From: Acetobacterium woodii DSM 1030
Lineage (GTDB): Bacteria > Bacillota > Clostridia > Eubacteriales > Eubacteriaceae
Reading direction: 5' to 3'
Length of the DNA: 64,000 nt
Assembly (NCBI RefSeq): GCF_000247605.1
Contig: NC_016894.1
Location: 3,399,732-3,463,731 of the forward strand
The translations under genes were made by a program, and so were the position numbers. The notes under the pieces are model-generated. The model saw only the letters and a list, made by a program, of their open reading frames with translations, made no database searches and had not been told where the DNA came from. The stretch's first letter is position 1. The number at the start of each line of letters is the position of its first letter. Below are positions 56,405-64,000 of this stretch, piece by piece.

Positions 56405-57763
56405 TTATTTTTTTAAATAATTAACTTTATTGATCTGTCTTGCTCTGGCAATAGCCAAACTATCTTCGGGGACATCGTCAGTGATTGTTGATCCTGCTGC
56501 AACATAAGCCCCTTCTTTGACAGTTACCGGCGCAATCAGATTGGTGTTACAGCCAACAAAGGCATCCTTTTCGACAACGGTTCGATATTTTTTTTTGCCG
56601 TCATAATTCACAAAAACCGTACCACAACCGAGGTTAACATTTTCGCCAACGTCGCCGTCGCCAATATAGGTTAGATGTGAAGCTTTTGCTCCGTCACCCA
56701 TCGTGGAATTTTTAACTTCCACAAAATCTCCAACCTTGCAATGTTTGCCAATCTGGCTGCCGGGACGAATATATGCATAAGGTCCAACGTTGGTATAATC
56801 ATCGACACTGCTGTCAATAATCGTTGAACTTTGGATATTAACATTATGCCCAATTTTCACATTAACTAACCGACTATTTGCCCCAATGACACAATCTTTT
56901 CCAATCACGGTGGGGCCTTCAAGGATCACTCCGGGGTAGAGGATTGTATCCTGCCCAACTGACACTTGCGAATCAATATAGGTTGTGATCGGATCAATCA
57001 TTGTCACGCCCGCATCCATCAGTTTTCCGTTAGTGCGTTTACGCATCGTGGCTTCAGCTTCCGCCAGTTGAATTTTTGAATTAACGGCCTGTATATCGGC
57101 CGCTTCCGAGGTCACATAAGTCCCCGTTATTTTCCCCATTTTCCGCATAATCTCAATCACATCGGTGAGGTAATACTCACTCTGAACATTATTGGTTTTT
57201 AATTCTTTCAGGGCCAGGATAAGGGCTTGGGCATCAAAACAATACATCCCTGAATTGATTTCCTTAATCTGCTTTTCGGCCGGACTGGCATCTTTTTCTT
57301 CAACAATTTTGAGCAGCTCCCCGGCACCATTTTTAACCATTCGACCGTAACCGCTCGGTTCTTCAAATTCGGCCGTTAGAACCGTGGCCGCATACCCGCC
57401 CGCTTCATGGGCTAAAACCAGACCCCGAATGGTCTCGGAACGAATCAACGGAGCATCACCCACTAAAACAATCAGGTTTCCCTGCAGGTTTTCAAAAAAA
57501 GGAAGTGCCTGTAGTACAGCATGACCCGTTCCCAGCTGTTTTTGCTGAAAATAAGTCGCAATTCCGGGGGCCAGACTGGCCCGGACACACTCGGCTTGAA
57601 AACCGACAATAACGGCAATATCCAAAATTCCGGCATCGCTGCTGGCGGCGATCACATAATCAAGAATATTCTGCCCGCAAACTTGGTGAAGAACTTTGGG
57701 TTTTTGGGAGTGCATCCGCGTTCCTTCGCCAGCCGCCAAGATAATGGTTTTTGAAATATTCAT
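56405..57763 (-). CDS. glmU: bifunctional UDP-GlcNAc pyrophosphorylase / glucosamine-1-phosphate acetyltransferase
   Basis: It makes UDP-GlcNAc for the cell wall. The N-terminal uridyltransferase domain starts ILAAGEGTRMHSQKPKVLHQ; the left-handed beta-helix acetyltransferase domain has SRLVNVKIGHNVNIQSSTII-type hexapeptides, the YIRPGSQIGKHCKVGDFVE active region and FVNYDGKKKYRTVV. ATG 57763 after GGAG gives 452 residues; the longer frame from 57799 lacks a ribosome site. Confidence 0.96.
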   Translation of the reverse strand: MNISKTIILAAGEGTRMHSQKPKVLHQVCGQNILDYVIAASSDAGILDIAVIVGFQAECVRASLAPGIATYFQQKQLGTGHAVLQALPFFENLQGNLIVLVGDAPLIRSETIRGLVLAHEAGGYAATVLTAEFEEPSGYGRMVKNGAGELLKIVEEKDASPAEKQIKEINSGMYCFDAQALILALKELKTNNVQSEYYLTDVIEIMRKMGKITGTYVTSEAADIQAVNSKIQLAEAEATMRKRTNGKLMDAGVTMIDPITTYIDSQVSVGQDTILYPGVILEGPTVIGKDCVIGANSRLVNVKIGHNVNIQSSTIIDSSVDDYTNVGPYAYIRPGSQIGKHCKVGDFVEVKNSTMGDGAKASHLTYIGDGDVGENVNLGCGTVFVNYDGKKKYRTVVEKDAFVGCNTNLIAPVTVKEGAYVAAGSTITDDVPEDSLAIARARQINKVNYLKK

Positions 57764-57797
57764 TTTAATCTCCACATATATATTAATAATTAACAAC

Positions 57798-57825
57798 AAA
57801 AAAAGGGAAGCACATCCCCTTTTTT
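57798..57825 (-). terminator. intrinsic terminator of spoVG
   Basis: AAAAAAAGGG pairs with CCCCTTTTTT. On the minus strand a T-run of seven follows. It lies about 20 bp after the spoVG stop. Confidence 0.8.
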
Positions 57826-57845
57826 AACTTTTTTTGTTTTACTTT

Positions 57846-58169
57846 TTATTCTTCTTCGTAATCTACTTCTAATTCAATTTCTGTTTCTTCTTCATTGGTT
57901 ACTTGGTTATCCTCTTCTATGGCCTTTTCGTAAGCTCGCAGGACACTCTCCTGCATTTCGCGACGGGTACCCATATTTATGGGATGTGCAATATCCTTAA
58001 ATTCGCCATCTGGCGTTTTTCGACTAGGCATTGCAATAAAAAATCCGCTTTGACCCTCAATTACCTTAATATCATGAACAACAAATTGATCATCAAAAGT
58101 AACTGAAACGATTGCTCTCATTTTTCCCTCTGGATACGTTTTCCGTACTCTTACGTCTGTTATTTCCAT
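57846..58169 (-). CDS. spoVG: SpoVG regulatory protein
   Basis: The 107-residue DNA/RNA-binding regulator is [20 protein letters not shown], then [20 protein letters not shown] and an acidic tail. Despite its name SpoVG is common in non-spore-forming Firmicutes, where it affects division and surface gene expression. Strong ribosome site GGGGAGG. Its position between purR and glmU is the conserved one. Confidence 0.96.
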   Translation of the reverse strand: MEITDVRVRKTYPEGKMRAIVSVTFDDQFVVHDIKVIEGQSGFFIAMPSRKTPDGEFKDIAHPINMGTRREMQESVLRAYEKAIEEDNQVTNEEETEIELEVDYEEE

Positions 58170-58377
58170 CTCGTAAGCCTCCCCTTTGAAATAAAGTCAC
58201 ATGTCTAAATCTACGTATATACTAACACAAATTCAACTATATTAAAACAAAAACCTTAAATTTTTTCCATTTACTATCTTATTAAAAAGGGCTTAAAATA
58301 AATAATAAACGCTCATTTTTTAATGTTTTGTATTAAACTTAAGTTTTTCTTTCAGACACCGTGTTTATTTCCGGTTT

Positions 58378-59181
58378 TCAGACCTCCGAATAAAGCGAAA
58401 CACGTAACCCGGCTTCCATATTTTCGTCATCCATCCAGATTAGGGCGGTAAAATCCTCAACCAATTTTTCGGCCGGAGAACGAGTCACAAAAATAACACA
58501 AATTCCCATTACTTTTGCACCGACCTCTTCCATCAGACTGGTCATTCCTTTTGCCGTTCCGCCACCCTTCATAAAATCATCAATTACCAGTACTTTTTTA
58601 TCTTTCAAATCGATTCGCCGGCTCAAATACATGGTTTTTATTTTATTGGAGGAACCGGAGATATAATTAACACTGGTCGTTGCCCCTTCGGTTACCCGAT
58701 TGGAGCGACGGATAAGACCCATCGGCACATTTAGATAATGGGCGGTTTCCATTGCCGCTGGAATTCCTTTTGTTTCGGTTGTCACGACATATTCAATATC
58801 CATTTCGTCATATTTTGATGCAATAATCCGTCCAATATTTTTTGAATACCGGGGATTGGAGAGGATATCGCTATAATAAACAAAACCACCCTGAATTTTT
58901 CGCGACGGTGCTTGCAACTGATCAGCAATTTCCTTGAGAATTGCCCCCTCTTCCGCTTTGGTTACCTTGGGATGATAAACGACGCCACCAGATGCTCCGG
59001 CATAGGTTTCAATATAACCGGTGCCGGTCAATTCAATGGCGTTTTTAACAATCGCCATATCTTCACAGACACTTGATTTTCCGGCATCCAACAGTTCAGT
59101 AAAATAATTATAACTGAAAACCTCATTCGGATGATCCGACAATATTTTTGTTATTACACTTATTCGTTCATTTTTTTTCAT
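58378..59181 (-). CDS. purR: pur operon repressor PurR
   Basis: The 267-residue regulator has the winged-helix N-terminus (RISVITKILSDHPNEVFSYN, FTELLDAGKSSVCEDMAIVK) and a phosphoribosyltransferase-like domain whose PRPP loop reads KVLVIDDFMKGGGTAKGM. In B. subtilis it represses purine genes and is released by PRPP. guaBA lies in the same window, but no PurBox was identified by eye upstream of it. It is divergent from murC. Confidence 0.95.
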   Translation of the reverse strand: MKKNERISVITKILSDHPNEVFSYNYFTELLDAGKSSVCEDMAIVKNAIELTGTGYIETYAGASGGVVYHPKVTKAEEGAILKEIADQLQAPSRKIQGGFVYYSDILSNPRYSKNIGRIIASKYDEMDIEYVVTTETKGIPAAMETAHYLNVPMGLIRRSNRVTEGATTSVNYISGSSNKIKTMYLSRRIDLKDKKVLVIDDFMKGGGTAKGMTSLMEEVGAKVMGICVIFVTRSPAEKLVEDFTALIWMDDENMEAGLRVSLYSEV

Positions 59182-59456
59182 TTTTCACCTATGATCAATT
59201 TCATTAAATCCGAACATTATTCTCAATAGTTATAATATTATTCATATTTCACCAAAAGCGCAAGTTTTTTTTAATCTTTACTCCATAGAAACACCTGTGT
59301 TATAATTCGTTTTAAAGTGTTTTTCCCGATTTCTAATGGTCTTTAGATTGTTTCAGGGATCTTCTTGACTATTATCTAAACCACTTTAGATAAATCGTTA
59401 AGAAATAATTAAGATTTTATTTGCCATATTTTTCTATAAATAAAGGAGCTGATTAT

Positions 59457-60875
59457 TTGAAATCACAACTAGAAAAAAAATACCAACGACCGATCAACAA
59501 ATTATTTTTCATTGGAATTGGCGGAAGCAGCATGAGTGGCCTTGCCACAATGGCGTTATCCCAAGGTTTTCTCATTGAAGGTTCTGATATGATCGCCTCA
59601 TCCTACACCGAAAAACTGGAGTGTCTGGGGATTAAGATTCACATCGGACATCACTACGAAAACATTCCCGCCGATGTCGATTGTGTCGTTTATTCTGCTG
59701 CCATCCACGAAGATAACCCGGATATGATTAAAGCCACTGATTTAAATCTTCCTAAAATTGAACGTTCGAGTTTTCTTGGTCTTTTTTCACATATTTTTGA
59801 TAAAACCATTGCCGTTTCCGGAACTCACGGAAAAACCACCACATCATCGATGGTTGCCTGTTTACTTCAACATGCCGAATTGCGACCAAGCCTGAGCATC
59901 GGTGGCAAACTTGATGAATTTGGCGGTAATGCCGTTATTGACGGCAAAGAATTTTTTGTGGTTGAAGCCTGCGAATATGTGGACAGTTTCCTCAAAACTT
60001 CCCATTCGATTGGCATTATTACCAATATTGAAGAAGATCATCTGGATTATTTTACCGGCGGACTCAAGCAAATCAAAGCATCATTTAATAATTTCGGAAA
60101 AATTCTTCCGGCCGACGGTCTGATGATCGCTTATGGCGACTCTCCCGATGTCATGGATGTTGTCACTGATTTAGCCTGCCCGGTAGTAACCTACGGTTTA
60201 AATAAAAGCAATGACTGGTATCCCGAAAACATCGTTTATGACAATGTTGGTAAACCCAGTTTTGATGTTTATAAAAAAGGGGTTTTTTATGGCCATTACC
60301 AATTAATCATTCCCGGCGAACATAATGTTTTAAATTCACTCGCGGCAATTATCTGTGGCGACTTCCTTAATATTGCTGTTTCGACCTCAATTAGTGCAAT
60401 GTTAAAATTCAGTGGTGCTAAACGGCGTTTTGAATTCCGCGGCGAAGTAAACGGCATCAACGTGTATGAAGATTATGCCCATCATCCCACCGAACTAAAG
60501 GTTGTTGTTGATGCCTGTCTGAACTACGACCATCATAAGCTATGGGTTGTTTTCCAACCGCATACTTACTCGCGAACCTATTTTTTCTTTGACGACTTTG
60601 TTGATGCTTTTGCCAAGGCCGATTTCGTTATCCTCAATGATATCTACTCTGATCGGGAAGGTAACGACTGGAATATTTATTCCGAAGATCTGCAAAAAGC
60701 CATTGAAAAAAAATACGGCATTCCCACCGTAACAATCTCTGCTTTTGCGGATATCGTTGACCACCTGACTACCCATTTATGCCCGAACGATCTGGTTCTT
60801 GTGGCCGGCTCACAAACCATTAATCATGTTGCCTTTGATTTAGTGGATAAGTTAAATGAATTGTATAAATCTTGA
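59457..60875 (+). CDS. murC: UDP-N-acetylmuramate-L-alanine ligase
   Basis: It adds the first alanine of the peptidoglycan stem peptide. The motifs are FFIGIGGSSMSGLATMALSQ at the UDP site, VSGTHGKTTTSSMVACLL for ATP, VVEACEYVDSF, ITNIEEDHLDYF and the C-terminal YEDYAHHPTELK. The start is TTG 59457-59459 with AAAGGAG 7 bp upstream; an in-frame TTG at 59421 lacks a site. It has 472 residues. The gene is divergent from purR, as in several clostridia. Confidence 0.95.
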   Translation: MKSQLEKKYQRPINKLFFIGIGGSSMSGLATMALSQGFLIEGSDMIASSYTEKLECLGIKIHIGHHYENIPADVDCVVYSAAIHEDNPDMIKATDLNLPKIERSSFLGLFSHIFDKTIAVSGTHGKTTTSSMVACLLQHAELRPSLSIGGKLDEFGGNAVIDGKEFFVVEACEYVDSFLKTSHSIGIITNIEEDHLDYFTGGLKQIKASFNNFGKILPADGLMIAYGDSPDVMDVVTDLACPVVTYGLNKSNDWYPENIVYDNVGKPSFDVYKKGVFYGHYQLIIPGEHNVLNSLAAIICGDFLNIAVSTSISAMLKFSGAKRRFEFRGEVNGINVYEDYAHHPTELKVVVDACLNYDHHKLWVVFQPHTYSRTYFFFDDFVDAFAKADFVILNDIYSDREGNDWNIYSEDLQKAIEKKYGIPTVTISAFADIVDHLTTHLCPNDLVLVAGSQTINHVAFDLVDKLNELYKS

Positions 60876-60933
60876 CATTTTTTCCGGATTAACGTATCCT
60901 AAAGAAGAAATAATTTAACTTTAGGAGGGCTAT

Positions 60934-61221
60934 ATGGAACAATATAACAACAAAGCGATTGCTTCCCTGGTGTTGGGAATCGTCTCTCTGGTTTTTATCT
61001 GGTTTAACTATTTTTCTTTTATTGGCATTGTTTGTGCCATTATTGGTTTAATCTTTGCCATCCAAATTCGCAAGGCCGCAGAATTGGAAGGATTTAAACC
61101 AAATGGTATGGCTACGGCTGGTCTTGTTCTTAACATCATTGGTCTGGCACTTTGCTCCGTTGTCTTAATTGCCTGCGTGGCCTGTGTCGGAATATTAGGG
61201 ACTGCGGCTTATATTAGTTGA
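60934..61221 (+). CDS. small DUF4190-type membrane protein
   Basis: The 95-residue protein has two to three membrane spans (ASLVLGIVSLVFIWFNYFSF, IGIVCAIIGLIFAIQIRK, GLVLNIIGLALCSVVLIAC) with the DUF4190 pattern KAIASLVLGIVSL...NGMATAGLVLNIIG (discontinuous). Function unknown. It resembles the C-terminal third of the 283-residue protein at 62528-63379. AGGAGG precedes ATG 60934. Confidence 0.85.
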   Translation: MEQYNNKAIASLVLGIVSLVFIWFNYFSFIGIVCAIIGLIFAIQIRKAAELEGFKPNGMATAGLVLNIIGLALCSVVLIACVACVGILGTAAYIS

Positions 61222-61237
61222 TTTTATAAATTAAAAC

Positions 61238-61454
61238 AGACGATTTTTTTCGTCTATTGAGGTTGTCAATAAACGACCGGACCGACCAATTGTTAATCTG
61301 TTGTATGCACGCAATTCGGACAGTTGCAAGCAAATATTTAGCTGGAGATGGCCTTTTCGCTGCAACTGTTCGCCTTGAGGCGCACAACCTGATCAAACAA
61401 TTGTTGGTCCTAAGTTATCTTTTTTGACAGTCTGAAAAGACGATTTATTCGTCT
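61238..61454. repeat. terminator-embedded palindromic element, copy C
   Basis: The stem-loops AGACGA-T6-TCGTCT (61238-61255) and AGACGA-TTTAT-TCGTCT (61438-61454) border a 182-bp core. The core is an imperfect palindrome with arms of about 50 bp, beginning GGACCGACCAATTGTT and ending AACAATTGTTGGTCC. The right stem has the T-run and presumably terminates the DUF4190 gene transcript. The core matches the reverse complement of 28977-29151 over most of its length. Confidence 0.8.
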
Positions 61455-61499
61455 ATTTTTTTTATCAAAATCGGATAGCCCCATTAAGAAAGGAGCCTT

Positions 61500-62270
61500 A
61501 TGTACCCCCTTATTCATATCTTTCAATACGCCATTCCAACTTTTGGCATCCTGTTCTTAATTGGTTGCGGGTGTGGCTTTTTACTGGCTATCCTAACCGC
61601 AAAAAAATATCAGATTACGACTATGGATGCGATGTTTTTTGGTCTTTTTGCGATGATCGGCGGTATCATTGGCGCCAAACTGCTTTACATTATTATCGAT
61701 TTGCCCAACCTGATCGCCAGCCCCGAAACCGCTTTGATGCAACTGGCAAACGGCGGTGCTGTTTTTTACGGCGGCCTGATCGGCGGCATCCTCGGGGGCT
61801 TTTTTTACACCCATCTTTACCACCTCGATGCCATCAAATTTTTCGACATCGCTGTTCCTTCACTCGCTTTAGCACAGGCTTTTGGCCGAATTGGCTGCTT
61901 TTTTAACGGTTGTTGTTACGGTATTCCCTATGACGGCTGGGGCGCCGTTTATTATCCCATTGGTGCTTATCCACCCGCCGGAATTGGTTTATTTCCAGCC
62001 CAGCTAACCGAATCAACTTTTCTTTTTATTTTAACTCCGGTGTTAATGATCATTCTGATGAAAAATAAAACGCCTGGATTTACGACCGGCTTTTATCTCG
62101 TTGCCGCTGGCATTTTTCGTTTTATCAACGAATTTTTTCGATCAGATCCCCGTGGAACAATTGGATTCCTGTCAACCTCACAAGCAATCAGTCTGTTCAT
62201 TATTATTTTAGGTTTGCTATTTTTATTTAAAATCCCCCAAATGTTTTATCAAAAATATTTGAAACATTAG
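61500..62270 (+). CDS. lgt: prolipoprotein diacylglyceryl transferase
   Basis: It transfers diacylglycerol to the lipobox cysteine of prolipoproteins in the membrane. The 256-residue polytopic protein has GGAVFYGGLIGGILGG with its conserved Tyr, the signature FGRIGCFFNGCCYGIPYDG and PAQLTESTFLFI, then FINEFFRSDPRG. This is the Cys-containing Firmicutes variant of the Lgt signature. AAGGAG precedes ATG 61500. The parvulin lipoprotein at 49615-51102 is a likely client. Confidence 0.93.
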   Translation: MYPLIHIFQYAIPTFGILFLIGCGCGFLLAILTAKKYQITTMDAMFFGLFAMIGGIIGAKLLYIIIDLPNLIASPETALMQLANGGAVFYGGLIGGILGGFFYTHLYHLDAIKFFDIAVPSLALAQAFGRIGCFFNGCCYGIPYDGWGAVYYPIGAYPPAGIGLFPAQLTESTFLFILTPVLMIILMKNKTPGFTTGFYLVAAGIFRFINEFFRSDPRGTIGFLSTSQAISLFIIILGLLFLFKIPQMFYQKYLKH

Positions 62271-62352
62271 TTATTTATCTGGCTTTGGGGTATAATTAGG
62301 GTATTGAAATCAGGTAATTGCAAAAATAATATCCGCTTTATGATCAACTTTA

Positions 62353-62507
62353 TCCCATCTGATCAAGTTTAATCACGGTGCAACGATCTTTACGATCACT
62401 GCCTCACCGCTCAAATTCGCCGGACCATTATCGATCTGTTGGTGAAAAATCGATCCAACGCAATCATTATTAATCTTTCCCTTACCTGTTCAATAAATGT
62501 TCAATAA
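62353..62507 (+). pseudogene. decayed STAS-domain (SpoIIAA/anti-sigma factor antagonist-like) fragment
   Basis: The frame 62394-62507 encodes DHCLTAQIRRTIIDLLVKNR, then SNAIIINLSLTCSI, which has the STAS pattern (D-H-x-x-TA-x-x-IR...LLxKN...IIxNLS) but stops before the phosphorylated-serine motif DSSG. The preceding frame gives ATIFTIT, fitting the first strand, so a deletion/frameshift separates them. No start or ribosome site is found. The fragment fills the gap between lgt and the next gene. Identification is by pattern only. Confidence 0.4.
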
Positions 62508-62527
62508 AATTTTTAGGAGGTTTTGTT

Positions 62528-63379
62528 ATGCATATGTATGGAAACTATTTTGAGGATATGTCGCCGTATTCTTCACATTCCGGCTTGTTATTATCAATTA
62601 TATCTATTCTTGGTATTCTTTTAGCGATTGCCGCCGTTATTGGCATTGTTTGTTATGTTTTTAATTCCATCGGACTTTACACCATGGCTAAAAACAGAAA
62701 CATTGATCACCCCTGGTTGGCTTGGATTCCAATTGCCAACAGCTATCTGATGGGTGAACTTATCAATGATGATGTTTCCATCGGTTCCTGGCATATTCCC
62801 TATGCCAAACTTTTTTTACCACTCATGGGTCTGGCCTTAACGCTGGTGATGTCCGTGCTTGGTTTAATTCCTTACTTTGGCGCTTTTCTTGGCATCTTAT
62901 TATCATTAGCTTTGGGTTTTTATTATTACACTGCGCTTTTCTGGCTTTTCAGTATCTATGATCAAAACCATCGGGTGCTTTATCTGGTACTCAGTATTGT
63001 TTTTGCTTTTATGGGGCCTATTTTTATCTTCGTTATCCGCAATCGAGATGCCTATGACGAACGCCACCCTGAAGTGATAATTGAATCAAGTTATCATGCC
63101 AAATCAATCCTGGCTCTTTGCCTGGGGATCTTTTCAATTATTAGCTTTGTCACCTTAATGGGCAGTGGCTTACTCACCGGCGCGGTTGGTCTGATTTTTG
63201 GGATCATCGCCACTAAAGAACTAAAGCAGCAAGGAAACCCCACCGGCATGGCGATGGCTGGCTTGATCTGCTCAATTGTTGGGATAGCTTTTACGGTCTT
63301 ACTATTATTTGCCTGTGTCGTTTGTGTTGGTGTCGGTGGCATGGGGATATTAGGTGGTTTGATGAATGGTGGCTACTAA
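62528..63379 (+). CDS. multi-span membrane protein with C-terminal DUF4190-type domain
   Basis: The 283-residue protein has an N-terminal signal-like span (LLLSIISILGILLAIAAVIG), then AKNRNIDHPWLAWIPIANSY and LMGELINDD, a pattern seen in DUF805/zinc-ribbon-less membrane proteins, several spans, and a C-terminal DUF4190-like pair of helices (SILALCLGIFSIISFVTLMG, GMAMAGLICSIVGIAFTVLL). Function unknown. It shares its last domain with the gene at 60934-61221. AGGAGG precedes ATG 62528. Confidence 0.8.
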   Translation: MHMYGNYFEDMSPYSSHSGLLLSIISILGILLAIAAVIGIVCYVFNSIGLYTMAKNRNIDHPWLAWIPIANSYLMGELINDDVSIGSWHIPYAKLFLPLMGLALTLVMSVLGLIPYFGAFLGILLSLALGFYYYTALFWLFSIYDQNHRVLYLVLSIVFAFMGPIFIFVIRNRDAYDERHPEVIIESSYHAKSILALCLGIFSIISFVTLMGSGLLTGAVGLIFGIIATKELKQQGNPTGMAMAGLICSIVGIAFTVLLLFACVVCVGVGGMGILGGLMNGGY

Positions 63380-63422
63380 TTAATCTTAATTAATGCCGAC
63401 CTAATTTAAAAAATAATTTGCT

Positions 63423-63449
63423 TTGCTGTCGGCTTTACACCGACAGCAA
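63423..63449 (+). terminator. hairpin after the 283-residue membrane protein gene
   Basis: TTGCTGTCGG and CCGACAGCAA are perfect 10-bp arms with a 7-nt loop, followed by TTATTATG rather than a full T-run, so termination may be weak. Confidence 0.65.
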
Positions 63450-63534
63450 TTATTATGTAAAGTGCTTCTGATGCTTTGTCGCAAATCGACATCAAAACTG
63501 ATGATATTATTTAATAACAGAGAGGTGAACATCA

Positions 63535-64000
63535 ATGTCGCAACAACAATATGGCCTGGTTCTCAGCGGCGGCGGCGCTAAAGGTGCCTTTGAAATGGGC
63601 GTGTGGAAAGCAATCAGAGAGTGTGACTACTCCCTGGGTGCTGTCATCGGCACCTCCGTGGGCGCCCTCAATGCGGCTATGATTGCCCAGGACGATTATC
63701 AGCTTGCCTTAGAATTCTGGTCTAATTTAACGATTAATCAAGTGCTTGATTTAAATCAAAAAATGACCGATACCTATGTTGATACCTGGTCAAAAGAAAG
63801 TTTTGATAGTTTTCGAAACGGTTTTTTAAATATTCTTTTTTCTGATGGTCTGGACATTTCGCCCTTGCGAAACAATCTTAAGCAATTAGTCTCGGAAGAA
63901 GCCATTCGTCATTCATCGATTCGGTTTGGACTGGTTACGGTTGATATCACCAGCCTTAAACCAAAACAATTAATGATTGAAGATATTCCCGAAGGTCAAC
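63535..64000 (+). CDS. patatin-like phospholipase (3' end outside window)
   Basis: From ATG 63535 the frame is open to the window edge (155 codons). It begins SQQQYGLVLSGGGAKGAFEM, giving the oxyanion-hole motif GGGAKG, and has the nucleophile motif GTSVGALNAA. The later catalytic Asp would lie outside the window. Members hydrolyse lipid acyl esters. AGAGAGGTG precedes the start. Confidence 0.9.
   Translation, partial: MSQQQYGLVLSGGGAKGAFEMGVWKAIRECDYSLGAVIGTSVGALNAAMIAQDDYQLALEFWSNLTINQVLDLNQKMTDTYVDTWSKESFDSFRNGFLNILFSDGLDISPLRNNLKQLVSEEAIRHSSIRFGLVTVDITSLKPKQLMIEDIPEGQ

Noticed and set aside
61238-61454. Group IIC intron remnant (these introns insert at terminators)
   Set aside because: The elements are only 140-182 bp, show no domain V/VI-like hairpin that I recognise, and the duplicated stem is not expected from retrohoming.

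Overview
The window reads as a chromosomal segment of a moderately AT-rich, anaerobic, low-GC Gram-positive bacterium. Three things point to Acetobacterium or a close Eubacteriaceae relative: an acetoin/2-oxoacid dehydrogenase operon, a DUF1638 gene of the kind seen in methylotrophic acetogens, and a Bacillus/Clostridium-type origin-proximal gene order without its sporulation members. This assignment is inference; no database search was possible.

Layout. Positions 1-9200 are accessory: a glucitol/sorbitol PTS operon under a SorC-family regulator, a TetR-MATE efflux pair, a Fic protein and an aquaglyceroporin (glpF). A copy of the glpF 3' flank about 3.9 kb away marks a deleted glpF duplicate. 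Positions 9250-11860 hold a Sel1-repeat protein paired with a two-span membrane protein. Positions 12370-15383 are guaBA. Positions 15575-19469 are an E1alpha-E1beta-E2 operon whose E2 has no lipoyl domain. Positions 19683-28286 carry ispD, tsaE, a PspC protein, an AlaA-type aminotransferase, a YerC regulator, cysS-mrnC, a second MATE pump and a DEAD-box helicase. Positions 28459-35735 carry an autoregulated-looking XRE repressor, nadE, a cluster of DnaA-box-like 9-mers, pyrG, a hemolysin III homologue, DUF1638 and 5-formyl-THF cyclo-ligase, followed by folC.

Positions 37142-59181, read on the minus strand, are the conserved origin-proximal cluster: purR, spoVG, glmU, prs, pth, mfd, a parvulin lipoprotein, a MurJ/SpoVB flippase, mazG, hup, rqcP, divIC, ppx, six tRNAs, tilS, hpt, ftsH, a hot-dog thioesterase, coaX and dusB. 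The spore genes normally interleaved here (spoVT, yabP, yabQ, spoIIE) are absent. On the plus strand murC, two DUF4190-type membrane proteins, lgt and the start of a patatin phospholipase close the window. A decayed STAS (SpoIIAA-like) fragment lies at 62.4 kb.

The most novel signal is a dispersed family of long palindromic non-coding elements (four copies). In at least three of them each end is bordered by a duplicated copy of the local intrinsic-terminator stem, as if the element had inserted into a terminator and duplicated it. A second, smaller TAGG...CCTA hairpin element occurs twice, once flanked by a 10-bp direct repeat at a stop codon. Both look like undescribed non-autonomous elements.
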